This document shows, one piece after another, positions 9,020-18,494 of a stretch of 63,892 nt of DNA (positions are counted from its first letter, which is position 1; the number at the start of each line of letters is the position of its first letter). The DNA is taken from positions 1 through 63,892 of the forward strand of contig NZ_AQVC01000010.1 of assembly GCF_000372405.1 (NCBI RefSeq), read 5' to 3'. The notes beneath the pieces were generated by a model. The model worked only from the letters and a program-made list of their open reading frames with translations. It was not told the DNA's origin and searched no databases. This stretch comes from Porphyromonas somerae DSM 23386. GTDB lineage: Bacteria > Bacteroidota > Bacteroidia > Bacteroidales > Porphyromonadaceae. The translations under genes were made by a program, and so were the position numbers.

Positions 9020-9469
9020 TTAGATTGTACCTAGAACCAATATGCTCACCAAGAGTGATAGGATGGAGTATAGCTCAGGGAACACAGCCATCACCATAGT
9101 TGCGGCGAATACATCGTGACCATCAGCTGTTGCTGCGATACCATTGGCAAGGATACGTCCCTGTCTATTGGCAGAAGCGACTCCTACAATACCAAGAAGC
9201 AGTCCAAGGATGAGTATTCCAATAGCGGTTTGGAACGTCATCTCAGGAGTAATCTTACTAACTGCAAAGAAGTAGCCGATAAATCCATAAAGACCCTGTG
9301 AAGAGGGAAGAGCAGAAAGACCGATATACTTACCCATTTGGGTAGGGTCTTTACGCATTGCTCCGATCACCGCTTGACCTGTGTAAAAAAGTCCGTACGC
9401 ACTACCAATACCGCTGACACCTACCATCATAAAGATGCCGAGGTATGCTAAGATTAAGTTTAATTCCAT
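9020..9469 (-). CDS. ntpK: V/A-type ATPase rotor ring subunit K
   Basis: Membrane rotor (c-ring) subunit that carries the coupling ion. 149 residues with four hydrophobic helices, that is, a fused pair of two-helix hairpins. The first hairpin has LPSSQGLYGF and the second has the ion-binding carboxylate in VFPELYSILS, with Gln in NRQGRILANG. Compared with the Na+-pumping NtpK of Enterococcus hirae (Leu61, Thr64, Gln65, Gln110, Glu139 as I recall), all ligands match except Ser for Thr. Na+ coupling is therefore inferred. Last gene of the operon. Confidence 0.93.
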   Translation of the reverse strand: MELNLILAYLGIFMMVGVSGIGSAYGLFYTGQAVIGAMRKDPTQMGKYIGLSALPSSQGLYGFIGYFFAVSKITPEMTFQTAIGILILGLLLGIVGVASANRQGRILANGIAATADGHDVFAATMVMAVFPELYSILSLLVSILVLGTI

Positions 9470-9527
9470 AAGAAGTTGTTTGTCTTAGTTGTATATAAAT
9501 TCTTTTGTTGTTTCTCAATTATCCCAC

Positions 9528-11387
9528 TTACTCTTCATTTGATTTGATCTCTCGAAGAGGATTATAAGCTTTTCCGCCTCCTTCGTATTGGGAGTTATTA
9601 AAATACTCCACAAATATCAATCGTATAGGGTGTACCAGTGCTCCAATCGTAGTCAGTGCAAAGTTGATGCCATGACCAATCAGGAGAATAACAGCTCCAA
9701 TAGGTATTGCTAGGAATATTGGCAACCCAGCAGTGGCCATCCCAGCTAGTTGGTTAAAGACGCCACCTAGCACAGCTCCCGTAAGTCCGATAGCAAATAG
9801 GCGGATATAGGAGAGGGTATCTCCCAATAGACCAGTTGCCGCATTGTACGTATCCCACAATCCAGCCCCAAAGTTGACGAATATGTTTTTGCCAGGGCTA
9901 TTATAGAAGAGGACAAGCAGTACACAGATCCCTACAAAGCCATACAATACATACTCTAGCCACTGAGGTAGGGTAATATCGACCATAGGCAACCCAAAGA
10001 GCAACCCTGCAGCAATAATCAGCGTAGGCCATGCATACGAAGAGAGGGCACGCTTAAATCCCACTTGCTTAGTACGCTTGAGTGCTCCGATATACTTAGC
10101 AAAGATAATCTGTATCACACCGAGTGCCAGTGAGATCACCATCATATTCTCGGACGAGATGAAGTACTCCTTAATAGAGGCGAGGAAAGGTACTTTGACC
10201 AGCTCAATGCCGAAGAAAGAGCCACTCAAAAATCCCATTACTAGTCCACCAATTCCTAGCCATTGAATCAGTTCTAGAAGCATCTTCTTGGACTCCTTAG
10301 CCTTACGCTTCAAGATGGTAGCCACAATAAAGGTGAGCAAACCATAGCCGGCATCTCCAAAGCAGATACCAAAAAAGATCATAAAGAATGGAGCAATATA
10401 GGGAGTTGGGTCGAGCTCTCCATAATTAGGCAGAGAAAATAGCTCCACTATTGGCTCAAAAGCTTGAGCAAAGCGATTATTATGCAACTTGATTGGCACT
10501 TCGCTCTCATCACCTACCTCCAGTTCAGTAAAGGCAACGCCACTATCCTGAAGGTTTTGCTCCATCTCCTTAGCAATTCTTTCAGGCACCCACCCTTCAA
10601 GGATCACCAACTTATCGCCATAAAGCCGCTCTCCTTGAAGATTGGCATTGCTCAGATTGTAAGTGTTAAGCAGCGTTGCCATCTCCTCGTCAAGGACCTC
10701 TGGATGATAAGCTAAATACTTTTGGGTATTCTCCAGTAACTGCTTCTTTTCGTGTAGCAATTCCTCATCATGCCTCAGATGGCTGAGACTCTCCTTTGGT
10801 AGCTTCTGAAGATCTGCACCCTCTAATGTAGGAGGTGCCTCTGTAGGAGAAACCGTAACGAAGTATATATATCGCCCTTGGTCAGCTATTTTAATAGCTT
10901 GATATGCTTCTTCCCACGCTGGGTCATAGCTATTTTGCTGAGCCACCCAAAAGTGGAGGTGATGACCTGACTCACGTAGCTTGGCAATGAGCTTAAGATC
11001 AAAGTCGCCCCAGACCTCTAACTCTTTCTGTTTTTGCTCAACTACTATCAACTGATCGGACAGCTCCTGTAGCTTGTCAAGGGTCTCCTTATAGCTCTCA
11101 GTATAGAGGGTATATTCCTCTAGCACCTCCTTAGGGAGCTGGTCGTGAGCAATATCATCTCTCGTCTCCCCTTCTGCTAATGGATGACCATTGCGGAAGG
11201 TAGTGAGCCGTTGCTTGAGTTGCTTGATATCCTCCTGCTTCTGTAGATTTTGAGCAAAAGAGGCTATCTCCTTTGGATTGGTACGCTCCTTAATGTGTAC
11301 CACTCCAAGTGCACGTAGTTGCTTCAGAAAAGATTGGTATTCTGGCTCGTAAACAAAGTAGGAATACCGCTTCATTGTTTCAATCAT
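9528..11387 (-). CDS. ntpI: V/A-type ATPase subunit I (a-subunit, stator and ion channel)
   Basis: Membrane stator subunit providing the ion half-channels and linking to the peripheral stalks. 619 residues. The N-terminal half (1-320) is soluble and rich in charged coiled-coil helices. The C-terminal half has about seven transmembrane segments, starting near PTPYIAPFFMIFFGICFGD, and the conserved stretch LSYIRLFAIGLTGAVLG contains the essential channel arginine of the family. The start overlaps the end of subunit D by 4 bp (ATGA type). Somewhat short for the family but with all main blocks. Confidence 0.94.
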   Translation of the reverse strand: MIETMKRYSYFVYEPEYQSFLKQLRALGVVHIKERTNPKEIASFAQNLQKQEDIKQLKQRLTTFRNGHPLAEGETRDDIAHDQLPKEVLEEYTLYTESYKETLDKLQELSDQLIVVEQKQKELEVWGDFDLKLIAKLRESGHHLHFWVAQQNSYDPAWEEAYQAIKIADQGRYIYFVTVSPTEAPPTLEGADLQKLPKESLSHLRHDEELLHEKKQLLENTQKYLAYHPEVLDEEMATLLNTYNLSNANLQGERLYGDKLVILEGWVPERIAKEMEQNLQDSGVAFTELEVGDESEVPIKLHNNRFAQAFEPIVELFSLPNYGELDPTPYIAPFFMIFFGICFGDAGYGLLTFIVATILKRKAKESKKMLLELIQWLGIGGLVMGFLSGSFFGIELVKVPFLASIKEYFISSENMMVISLALGVIQIIFAKYIGALKRTKQVGFKRALSSYAWPTLIIAAGLLFGLPMVDITLPQWLEYVLYGFVGICVLLVLFYNSPGKNIFVNFGAGLWDTYNAATGLLGDTLSYIRLFAIGLTGAVLGGVFNQLAGMATAGLPIFLAIPIGAVILLIGHGINFALTTIGALVHPIRLIFVEYFNNSQYEGGGKAYNPLREIKSNEE

Positions 11388-12001
11388 AGCTCTTCTCCTT
11401 TCCTTTCTTTAGCTTTTTCCTCTATATTGGCTCGCATTATCTTTTGTGACGCCTTAGAGAGTGACTCCTCATCCTCTAAGTAGCGCTTGATTTTGCGAAT
11501 AGCATCTTGGTATCCAGGTATCTGCACCTTCTCAAAGAGATTAACCTTTTGAGTGGTCTTCCTACGAGCATGATCCAGCAAGTCTAGCTTGATGCGTCCG
11601 ACCTCTGCTTCTATCCCAATAGTCGCCATGGATTTAATGAGCTGTGTCCCCTCCATAAACCACGATGGAGTAGTCAACAGACTAAATGGGTGCACTTCAA
11701 AGTCAATCTCTCCAAGCTCTGGTATCTGCACGCCCGCAAATCGCTTGATATGGATTTCCACATCATTCACTTGGACTATAGAGGGATCGAACTCATTCCA
11801 AAGGGCTACCATACTATCAAAGCTCTGCATACTCTCCTCCAGTTTCCGCTCCATCGCTTCCACATGGTCTTTGGTTCGCTTCACCTCCATTCGGAGGGCA
11901 CTCTCCTTACTCTTAATGGTAGGGAGAGCTCTTTCACGAACCTTAAGTTGCTTGCGTTGCTCTTGCAGTGAGGTCTTATTGTATTGAAATTTTATAGCCA
12001 T
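11384..12001 (-). CDS. ntpD: V/A-type ATPase central stalk subunit D
   Basis: Long coiled-coil protein that forms the rotating central shaft inside the A3B3 head. 205 residues, mostly helical. The start IKFQYNKTSLQEQRKQLKVRE and a C-terminal ARRKTTQKVNLFEKVQIPGY are characteristic of V/A subunit D. No gene for the usual partner subunit F is seen beside it. Lies 22 bp after subunit B and overlaps subunit I by 4 bp. Confidence 0.92.
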   Translation of the reverse strand: MAIKFQYNKTSLQEQRKQLKVRERALPTIKSKESALRMEVKRTKDHVEAMERKLEESMQSFDSMVALWNEFDPSIVQVNDVEIHIKRFAGVQIPELGEIDFEVHPFSLLTTPSWFMEGTQLIKSMATIGIEAEVGRIKLDLLDHARRKTTQKVNLFEKVQIPGYQDAIRKIKRYLEDEESLSKASQKIMRANIEEKAKERKGEEL

Positions 12002-12023
12002 TATCTCTATCTCCTAAGAGCCC

Positions 12024-13352
12024 TTATTGAGCACTATTAGGCCAATACTTATCTACAAACTCTTGGCGGATATTCACCTCGGCAGGTGTAAAGTGCTCTG
12101 CAAAGAGTGACCAAGCAGTATCAAGCATCTCTGTAGTATCAATATTGACATCGATAGAAAGCAAATTTCTTGAGTACTCTCGAGCAAAGGCTAGAGCCCG
12201 CTGGTCATAATCGGTAAGGTCAAATCCATTCTCCTGCTTTGTCTGTGCATTGGCCGCATCAGCATATAGTCGCACAGAGGCATTCATCACTTGTGGATGA
12301 TCCTCTCTTGTCTTTTTTCCAATCACCAATTGCTTAAGTCGCGACAAGCTTCTGAATGGGTCCACAATCACCTTACCTACATCGCTATCATGTCTTAGAT
12401 AGAGCTGACCCTCAGTGATATATCCAGTGTTATCTGGCACAGCATGGGTAATATCTCCACCTGATAGAGTAGTGACAGCAATAATAGTGATAGAACCACC
12501 GTCGGGGAATTGCACCGCTTTCTCGTAGATCTTAGCAAGGTCAGAATAGAGAGAGCCTGGCATAGAGTCCTTGGATGGGATCTGGTCCATCTTATTAGAG
12601 ACGATTGCCAAGGCATCGGCGTAGTTACTCATATCAGTAAGAAGCACCAGTACTTTTTCTTTTTTCTCTACTGCAAAGTACTCAGCAGCAGTCAGAGCCA
12701 TATCAGGGATCAATAGTCGCTCAACTGATGGATCCTCAGTGGTATTGACGAAACTCACGATACGGTCAAGGGCACCAGCATTCTGGAACGTATTACGGAA
12801 GTAGAGGTAGTCATCATTGGTCAGACCCATACCTCCGAGGATGATCTTATCAGACTCCGCACGCATCGCCACCGTAGCCATAACTTGGTTGTAAGGCTGG
12901 TCGGGGTCGGCAAAGAATGGAATCTTTTGACCCGTCACAAGGGAGTTGTTGAGGTCGATACCTGAAATACCAGTAGCGATTAACTCCGAAGGTTGCTCAC
13001 GTCTAACAGGGTTGACAGATGGGCCACCAATCTCTACTTCACGCCCCTCCACCTCAGGTCCGCCATCGATGGGCTCGCCATAGGCATTGAAGAAACGCCC
13101 AGCAAGCTGCTCACTCACTTTTAGAGCAGGAGCGTGACCTAGAAATATCACCTCAGCATTGGTAGGGATATCTTCTGTTCCTCTAAATATCTGAAGGGTT
13201 ACCTCATCACCATATATTCGTACCACCTGAGCTAGCTTGCCATTAACAAGAGCCAACTCATCAAATCCGACATCCTTAGCATTGAGGGTACAGGTTGCTT
13301 TGGTGATTTTAGTCACCTTGGTATATATCTTCTGAAAAGCTGTTGTTGCCAT
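12024..13352 (-). CDS. ntpB: V/A-type ATPase non-catalytic subunit B
   Basis: Non-catalytic nucleotide-site subunit of the A3B3 head. 442 residues. The N-terminal beta-barrel domain is followed by a RecA-like domain in which the Walker A position is degenerate (VTGQKIPFFADPDQPYN), as expected for B. Conserved B-subunit sequence SIPSKDSMPGSLYSDLA-like is seen as IPSKDSMPGSLYSDLAKIYE, and RLKQLVIGKKTREDH lies in the C-terminal part. 26 bp after subunit A. Confidence 0.95.
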   Translation of the reverse strand: MATTAFQKIYTKVTKITKATCTLNAKDVGFDELALVNGKLAQVVRIYGDEVTLQIFRGTEDIPTNAEVIFLGHAPALKVSEQLAGRFFNAYGEPIDGGPEVEGREVEIGGPSVNPVRREQPSELIATGISGIDLNNSLVTGQKIPFFADPDQPYNQVMATVAMRAESDKIILGGMGLTNDDYLYFRNTFQNAGALDRIVSFVNTTEDPSVERLLIPDMALTAAEYFAVEKKEKVLVLLTDMSNYADALAIVSNKMDQIPSKDSMPGSLYSDLAKIYEKAVQFPDGGSITIIAVTTLSGGDITHAVPDNTGYITEGQLYLRHDSDVGKVIVDPFRSLSRLKQLVIGKKTREDHPQVMNASVRLYADAANAQTKQENGFDLTDYDQRALAFAREYSRNLLSIDVNIDTTEMLDTAWSLFAEHFTPAEVNIRQEFVDKYWPNSAQ

Positions 13353-13378
13353 ACTTTTACTATCTCTTTCAAAAAGTT

Positions 13379-15145
13379 TTACTCTGCTCCCTCTTCACTT
13401 TGGTTGGCTACCAATTGGTTCGCCTCCGCCAAGTACTTCTCAAATTGCTCACTCTTATACTCAGAGTAGTTCATCTGCTTCAGCAGGTTGATTAATCGCT
13501 TAAAGAAGTCAGAGACCTCTTCAAAGTTGTCAAAGGCAAAGTTCTTAGCACAGATGCCCATCACTAGCCTCATCATAAATCCCTGACGCTCAAGGGGAGT
13601 AATCTGGTCGATATCGTCGAATGCATCTTGCTGGTAGATGATAAAGTCAATCAACTCCGACTTCCAGAAGGTCTCGTGGTGGTCTAATGGCACACCATCA
13701 TCGCCCAAGATATTGATTTGCTCAGCCACTTCACGACCTCTCAGCATACGTCGTTTTGCCTCTTCTACAAGGTCAAGCCAACCCTCACCAGCACGCTTAG
13801 ATATATCCTCTCTAAACTCTGGATACTCTATGTACTTAGAGTAACTCTCAATAGGATTGACAGCAGGGTAACGCTTACGGTCGGCACGGTCCTGCTCAAG
13901 AGCATAGAAGCAACGAGCCACCTTTTGGGTATTCTCCGTCACAGGCTCCTTTAGGTTACCACCCGCAGGGGAAACAGTACCAATAAAGGTGATGGATCCA
14001 GTCTTGCCATTATTAAGGTAAACAAAGCCGGCACGTGCGTAGAAGTTGGCGATGATAGCCGAAAGGTCCATAGGGAATCCATCAGGTCCCGGAAGCTCCT
14101 CTAGTCGATTGGACATCTCACGGAGTGCTTGTGCCCATCGTGAAGTAGAGTCAGCCATAAGAAGTACTTTCAGCCCCATGCTTCTATAATACTCTGCCAT
14201 GGTCATAGCGGTGTATACTGAAGCCTCACGTGCAGCCACAGGCATATTGGAGGTATTGGCGACGATGATGGTACGCTCCATCAACTTACGACCTGTATGA
14301 GGATCCTCTAGCTCAGGGAACTCCTTAAATATCTCCACCACCTCATTGGCACGCTCACCACAGGCTGCCATAATCACGATATCTGCCTCGGCCTGTTTAG
14401 AGATTGCGTGCTGAAGCACCGTCTTTCCTGTACCAAATGCACCAGGGATAAATCCTGTACCTCCCTCCACAATTGGATTCATAGTATCGATCACACGCAC
14501 CCCAGTCTCGAGCAGCCTAAAAGGTCTTGGCTTCTCTTGATAGGCATTATTGGCTTTCTTTACTGGCCAACGCTGTACCATCGTCACATCATGGTCGTTG
14601 CCATCAGCATCCTGAAGTACAGCAATCACGTGATCTACATTGTACTCCCCTTCGGGGACAATGCTCTTCACAGTGTAGCTCCCTTCAAAAACGAAAGGCA
14701 CCATAATCTTGTGGGGCTGGAAGTTCTCATCTACCTCCCCTAACCAACTAGCGGCTTCCACACTATCTCCCACTTTGGCAAGTGGCTTAAAAGCCCAAAG
14801 CTTCACCCGATCCAGAGGGTCGGTATACTGACCACGACTCAGGAAGACTCCTTCCATCTTATCGAGGTCATTTTGAAGACCATCATAATTCTTAGATAGC
14901 ATACCTGGACCTAGCTGTACTTCCAACATATGTTGCTCGAAAGTAGCTATATCACCCACACGCATACCACGCGTGCTCTCAAATACTTGCACAATGGCAT
15001 GATTTCCCTCCACCTTAATTACCTCTGCCATCAGGTCACGCCCTTTCACTGTCACGTAGCAGATCTCATTTTGTGCTACTGGGCCGTCTGCGAGGATGGT
15101 CACGAGGTTGGAGACCACTCCTATCACCTTGCCGGTTGTTTTCAT
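13379..15145 (-). CDS. ntpA: V/A-type ATPase catalytic subunit A
   Basis: Catalytic ATP-hydrolysing or ATP-synthesising subunit of the head. 588 residues. An N-terminal beta-barrel, the non-homologous insertion typical of V/A-type A subunits (about 110-200), then Walker A GAFGTGKTVLQ and Walker B LLMADSTSRWAQALREMS. The DGFPMDL and EYPEFREDISKRAGE stretches are also typical. It lies 24 bp after the DUF2764 gene and 26 bp before subunit B. Together with B, D, I, K and E this is the core machine. Confidence 0.96.
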   Translation of the reverse strand: MKTTGKVIGVVSNLVTILADGPVAQNEICYVTVKGRDLMAEVIKVEGNHAIVQVFESTRGMRVGDIATFEQHMLEVQLGPGMLSKNYDGLQNDLDKMEGVFLSRGQYTDPLDRVKLWAFKPLAKVGDSVEAASWLGEVDENFQPHKIMVPFVFEGSYTVKSIVPEGEYNVDHVIAVLQDADGNDHDVTMVQRWPVKKANNAYQEKPRPFRLLETGVRVIDTMNPIVEGGTGFIPGAFGTGKTVLQHAISKQAEADIVIMAACGERANEVVEIFKEFPELEDPHTGRKLMERTIIVANTSNMPVAAREASVYTAMTMAEYYRSMGLKVLLMADSTSRWAQALREMSNRLEELPGPDGFPMDLSAIIANFYARAGFVYLNNGKTGSITFIGTVSPAGGNLKEPVTENTQKVARCFYALEQDRADRKRYPAVNPIESYSKYIEYPEFREDISKRAGEGWLDLVEEAKRRMLRGREVAEQINILGDDGVPLDHHETFWKSELIDFIIYQQDAFDDIDQITPLERQGFMMRLVMGICAKNFAFDNFEEVSDFFKRLINLLKQMNYSEYKSEQFEKYLAEANQLVANQSEEGAE

Positions 15146-15169
15146 TTGTATCTTGTGTTTATTTATCTA

Positions 15170-16138
15170 TCAACTTTCGTGTGTGTGCTTTACATCTATT
15201 CTCTTCGCCTTAGCTACCTGCTTAAGTTCCCTTTTGAAGTCCTGCATCTCCTCTCTAAATTCACCATTAAGAGTGGCTACAATAGTCTTGAAGCGTTGCT
15301 CGCCTTGAACCTTATCAAGCTTCTCCCAACGCTCAAGTATCTGAAGCTTCAGCAGATAGGTGAGCATTGCATTGATTGAGAAAATGTCTGTAAAGGTTAC
15401 CTCATCTAGCAGGCCCCACTTGTATTCATCAATTCTCTCTTCTCTGATAGCCAAGTCCTTCTCATCGGCGATCCTACGCATTGCATCAACCATCTCTACC
15501 TCTGGCAAGTAGGCAATTTCATGCCAATTGCCCTCTCGTAAGAGCTGATGAAGCGGACGCGTACCAAGAATATATTGCTCCCTTTTTAGCTTGAATTGGT
15601 CAGCAGTTATTGCCGCAAATATGGCTGCGATATCATATTCCAAAGCAAACCACTTGCGTAAAAAACTATTGCCATGCTTCTGAATATAGTCGGCATATCC
15701 CATCAAAAGTAGATCGCTATAAAAATAGGACTGATTGACCCCCTCCATCTGCTCCTTAAGGTAGGTAGTAACGAAGTCAATCATATATTGGGGATAGACG
15801 CCTTTAGGTAGTCGAGGGTACTCAAGCTCTTGGTAAATGGTCACTGCATTACGCTCTGCCTCTAATCGCTTACTTATCGAGTCAATCAAAGTCCTCAATT
15901 TCTCCTCACCAAGTACATACAGTTTACCCTCCTCTTCAGTTGCGGAACTATCACGAAGGAGTTGCAAAAGGAGGGCGTTGTCTTCTCTTAAGAGGAGCAA
16001 CTCCACCTGTCGGCGATCTCGCTTGGTTGCCTGCTTTAGGAGGATATCTACAAAGTCTTTACTGGTGAGGGCATGATTGCGATAGTCGCCCTTTTTGAGC
16101 ATCGGAAGTTGAGCCCCTAGTGTATAGTATTCACTCAT
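15170..16138 (-). CDS. DUF2764 family protein of V-ATPase operon
   Basis: Protein of about 322 residues found in V-ATPase operons of Bacteroidota between subunits E and A. Its place suggests a stalk or collar component standing in for the missing subunit C. Mostly helical and charged, with no signal peptide or membrane segment. It starts MSEYYTLGAQLPML. The frame is open 19 codons further upstream into atpE, but the ATG at 16138 has GAAGGA 8 nt upstream and removes the overlap. I recognise the family from context and sequence type; its molecular function is inference. Confidence 0.85.
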   Translation of the reverse strand: MSEYYTLGAQLPMLKKGDYRNHALTSKDFVDILLKQATKRDRRQVELLLLREDNALLLQLLRDSSATEEEGKLYVLGEEKLRTLIDSISKRLEAERNAVTIYQELEYPRLPKGVYPQYMIDFVTTYLKEQMEGVNQSYFYSDLLLMGYADYIQKHGNSFLRKWFALEYDIAAIFAAITADQFKLKREQYILGTRPLHQLLREGNWHEIAYLPEVEMVDAMRRIADEKDLAIREERIDEYKWGLLDEVTFTDIFSINAMLTYLLKLQILERWEKLDKVQGEQRFKTIVATLNGEFREEMQDFKRELKQVAKAKRIDVKHTHES

Positions 16139-16160
16139 GGTCTGTCCTTCTTCAATCAGG

Positions 16161-16775
16161 TTACGCGTTCTTCTCTCCCCCAAATAAGATTTCACGCATA
16201 CGTGGACGCATAAATTCTGTGAAGTACTTCGTAAATGCCTCTTTGCTTACATTTATCTTGTAGTCTGCCCCCTCTGGAGAGATATCAAAGTTAGCTACCT
16301 TACCAGCCACCTCCTTAATCGTTACTCCATTATCAAGCACCTCTTTGGCCTTAGATCGGATATAGCTCTCCAATGCCTCTGCATCGCTAGTGGTGATCTC
16401 TACCCCCTTTGAGTTATCATTAAGGGTCTGCTTAGCCATTTCCAATACCACCTGATATAGAGACTCAGGCTTAGCAAAAGTCTCATCAATGGCTGCTTTG
16501 ACCGCCTTACTATTAACTAGGTCGGTAATCTTGAGGAGAAGAGACTCCTCTGCGCCATTAACCATATTCTTCACCTCAGTAACAGATTGTTTCCTGATTT
16601 GCTCTGCTTCTGCTGTGGCATTGGCTATAATGGCTTTGGCTTTTTCTTCCGCCTTCTCCACCACTGCTTTGCTCGAACGCTCAGCATTAGCTACGATTTG
16701 ACCTGCTTCGGCATCAGCTTTAGCTACGCCATCCTTGTAAATCTTCTCGGCTAACTCTTGAATTTTATTGTCCAT
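16161..16775 (-). CDS. ntpE: V/A-type ATPase peripheral stalk subunit E
   Basis: Peripheral stalk subunit that holds the head against rotation. 204 residues. The N-terminal half is a long Ala/Glu/Lys-rich coiled coil (KIQELAEKIYKDGVAKADAE), followed by a globular C-terminal domain, as in subunit E. It is the first gene of the operon, with a good promoter about 64 bp upstream. No separate gene for the partner stalk subunit G/H is seen. The coiled-coil part is low in complexity, so the assignment relies on position as well as sequence. Confidence 0.9.
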   Translation of the reverse strand: MDNKIQELAEKIYKDGVAKADAEAGQIVANAERSSKAVVEKAEEKAKAIIANATAEAEQIRKQSVTEVKNMVNGAEESLLLKITDLVNSKAVKAAIDETFAKPESLYQVVLEMAKQTLNDNSKGVEITTSDAEALESYIRSKAKEVLDNGVTIKEVAGKVANFDISPEGADYKINVSKEAFTKYFTEFMRPRMREILFGGEKNA

Positions 16776-16838
16776 AAACTACTTATTATCTCTTCCGTCG
16801 CTATTATAGGTTATCAGAGCTATAAACTCTGCGATTTT

Positions 16839-16870
16839 CAAAGCTACAAATAAAATCTTTTACTACCAAC
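16839..16870 (-). promoter_or_regulatory. V-ATPase operon promoter
   Basis: On the minus strand a perfect -7 box TAGCTTTG lies at 16839-16846. A TTGG that fits the -33 element is at about 16867-16870, with 20 bp between them. The start codon of the first gene is 64 bp downstream. Confidence 0.65.
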
Positions 16871-16940
16871 GATATTTGCCATTAAAAGGTATATTTTGTC
16901 ATATCATCAATAGAAAGGTAGATCGAACCAGTGCTATTAA

Positions 16941-17795
16941 TTACTCAGACGACTCCAGTTCTTCCATCGTCTCTGCAGGAAGAGCCTCATCGTACAAAGG
17001 CTCCTCATCCTTTGCCTCATCTGACTCTTCACTGGATGGCTCTTCCCTCTTCTTTACTAAGGATAGTTGCTGAAGATAGAGTGGTTGTTTGCTTTTTTGC
17101 AAACGTAAAAAGAGGGTAAAGCGAGGATTTGGGGGCAGACTATCGGGTAGAAGTAATCTGCTCTCCAGACGAAGCGAATTAGTTAACAATGAGGTTGATA
17201 TTTGCGTACCTTTTATTTTGTGAAACCGATACCCATCTTGATTTACGATCAGCAACTGCACTTCTATATCAAGCGTATCAGGTAACTCCCCCACCCCTAT
17301 TGCACTCCAGAGCAGTGAGTCTGAGGGCTGTAGATCCTCACTATTGTATATAGACTGAGTATAAATAAACAGTCTCTCCTTAGCAGGAATGTAGAGCCGT
17401 TTGTCTGTGGACCAAAAGCTCTCCCCCGGCTCAAACCGCACTCTATATTTATGTATAGAGTCGGTAAGAAAAGTATCCACCACGGCTTTTGAAGCCTCCA
17501 ATTCGGCATTGATTTGCGTATAGATGTCGGATAATTTGTGGGCATTGGCAGAGTACCAGACGAATGAAGAGTCGTACTCGGCACGAGTCACCCCATGCTT
17601 CTTAAACACCCCTTCGTAGGATGAAATTGCAATAGAGTCCGAGTAATTATTCTGCTGTAAGTAAGCCTCAGTGAGAATCAGATCCTTAGTGATGGCTCTC
17701 ATTTTCTTCTCTCCTAAGACACCAAATGGCTTTTGGCACTGAGTCATTAGGAGCATCAGTAAAAGAAATATGGTGCCCAGTCTAAGCCTCTTCAT
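16941..17795 (-). CDS. DUF4296 lipoprotein
   Basis: Predicted lipoprotein of unknown function, a family found in Bacteroidota next to lspA. About 284 residues from the ATG at 17795 (MKRLRLGTIFLLLMLLMTQC); the lipidation Cys follows directly in the QCQKPFG region. The DUF4296 part is the helical stretch after the anchor (about 20-110, ILTEAYLQQNNYSDS to IYTQINAEL). The rest is a longer C-terminal domain ending in a very acidic Glu/Asp/Ser-rich tail. Its start overlaps the end of lspA, so the two are probably co-translated. An earlier start at 17828 is possible but would precede the signal peptide with basic residues. Confidence 0.82.
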   Translation of the reverse strand: MKRLRLGTIFLLLMLLMTQCQKPFGVLGEKKMRAITKDLILTEAYLQQNNYSDSIAISSYEGVFKKHGVTRAEYDSSFVWYSANAHKLSDIYTQINAELEASKAVVDTFLTDSIHKYRVRFEPGESFWSTDKRLYIPAKERLFIYTQSIYNSEDLQPSDSLLWSAIGVGELPDTLDIEVQLLIVNQDGYRFHKIKGTQISTSLLTNSLRLESRLLLPDSLPPNPRFTLFLRLQKSKQPLYLQQLSLVKKREEPSSEESDEAKDEEPLYDEALPAETMEELESSE

Positions 17796-18480
17796 CTTCT
17801 TTAGCGGCAACTTTATCCTCTTCCACACTCTTCGAACCGCCTAGCAGATGGCTAAATGAGTGGGCATAAAAAAGGATGAGACAGACAACCCCTACAGAGA
17901 TGCAAGCATCCGCAAAGTTGAATATCGGTCTGAAGAATACCAATTCCTCTCCGCCCCAAAAAGGCATCCACTCTGGCCAAGTGGTATTGATGATAGGGAA
18001 GTAAAACATATCAACCACTTTGCCGTGAAGCCAATTGGCATATCCTCCTTCCTCGGGAAAGAGAGTAGCTATCTGTCCATAACTATGTGAGAATATCTTT
18101 CCATAGAAAATGGAGTCAATGATATTACCGACTGCACCTGAAAAGATAGCTACCATACAGAGTAGGAAACCAATAGAGTATCGACCCTTGATGATTTTAG
18201 CTACCAACCACGCAATGGCTACACTCGCCACTATGCGGAATATCGTGAGGAATAGCTTATCTATCACCTCCCAACCAAAAGCCATCCCTGGGTTTTCAGT
18301 AAAATAGAGGTAAAACCAATCGGTCACATGAATGCTCTCGCCAAGCATCAAGTGGGTTTTGATCCATATCTTGATAGCCTGGTCTATAAGTAGCAGTGCG
18401 AGAGCAAATAGAATAGCTATCCACGCACGCGACTTTGTAGTGTAGCGTGGATCTAAAGCCATAGTGGTTGAACGAACCAT
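17782..18480 (-). CDS. lspA: Lipoprotein signal peptidase (signal peptidase II)
   Basis: Inner-membrane aspartyl protease that removes signal peptides from lipidated prolipoproteins. 232 residues, longer than the usual 160-170 because of inserted loops and a charged C-terminal tail. Four transmembrane segments are visible. Family motifs are present: DQAIKIWIKT, FTENPGMAFG, AVGNIIDSIFYGKIF with the first catalytic Asp region, and FNFADACISVG with the second catalytic Asp. It lies 15 bp after the DksA-like gene and overlaps the DUF4296 lipoprotein gene, itself a likely substrate. Confidence 0.94.
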   Translation of the reverse strand: MVRSTTMALDPRYTTKSRAWIAILFALALLLIDQAIKIWIKTHLMLGESIHVTDWFYLYFTENPGMAFGWEVIDKLFLTIFRIVASVAIAWLVAKIIKGRYSIGFLLCMVAIFSGAVGNIIDSIFYGKIFSHSYGQIATLFPEEGGYANWLHGKVVDMFYFPIINTTWPEWMPFWGGEELVFFRPIFNFADACISVGVVCLILFYAHSFSHLLGGSKSVEEDKVAAKEDEEA

Positions 18481-18494
18481 AAAAGACTTCCCTA

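Noticed and set aside
14930-15379. Plus-strand frame of 149 codons
   Set aside because: Shadow of the V-ATPase A and DUF2764 genes; Cys/His/Leu-rich nonsense composition.
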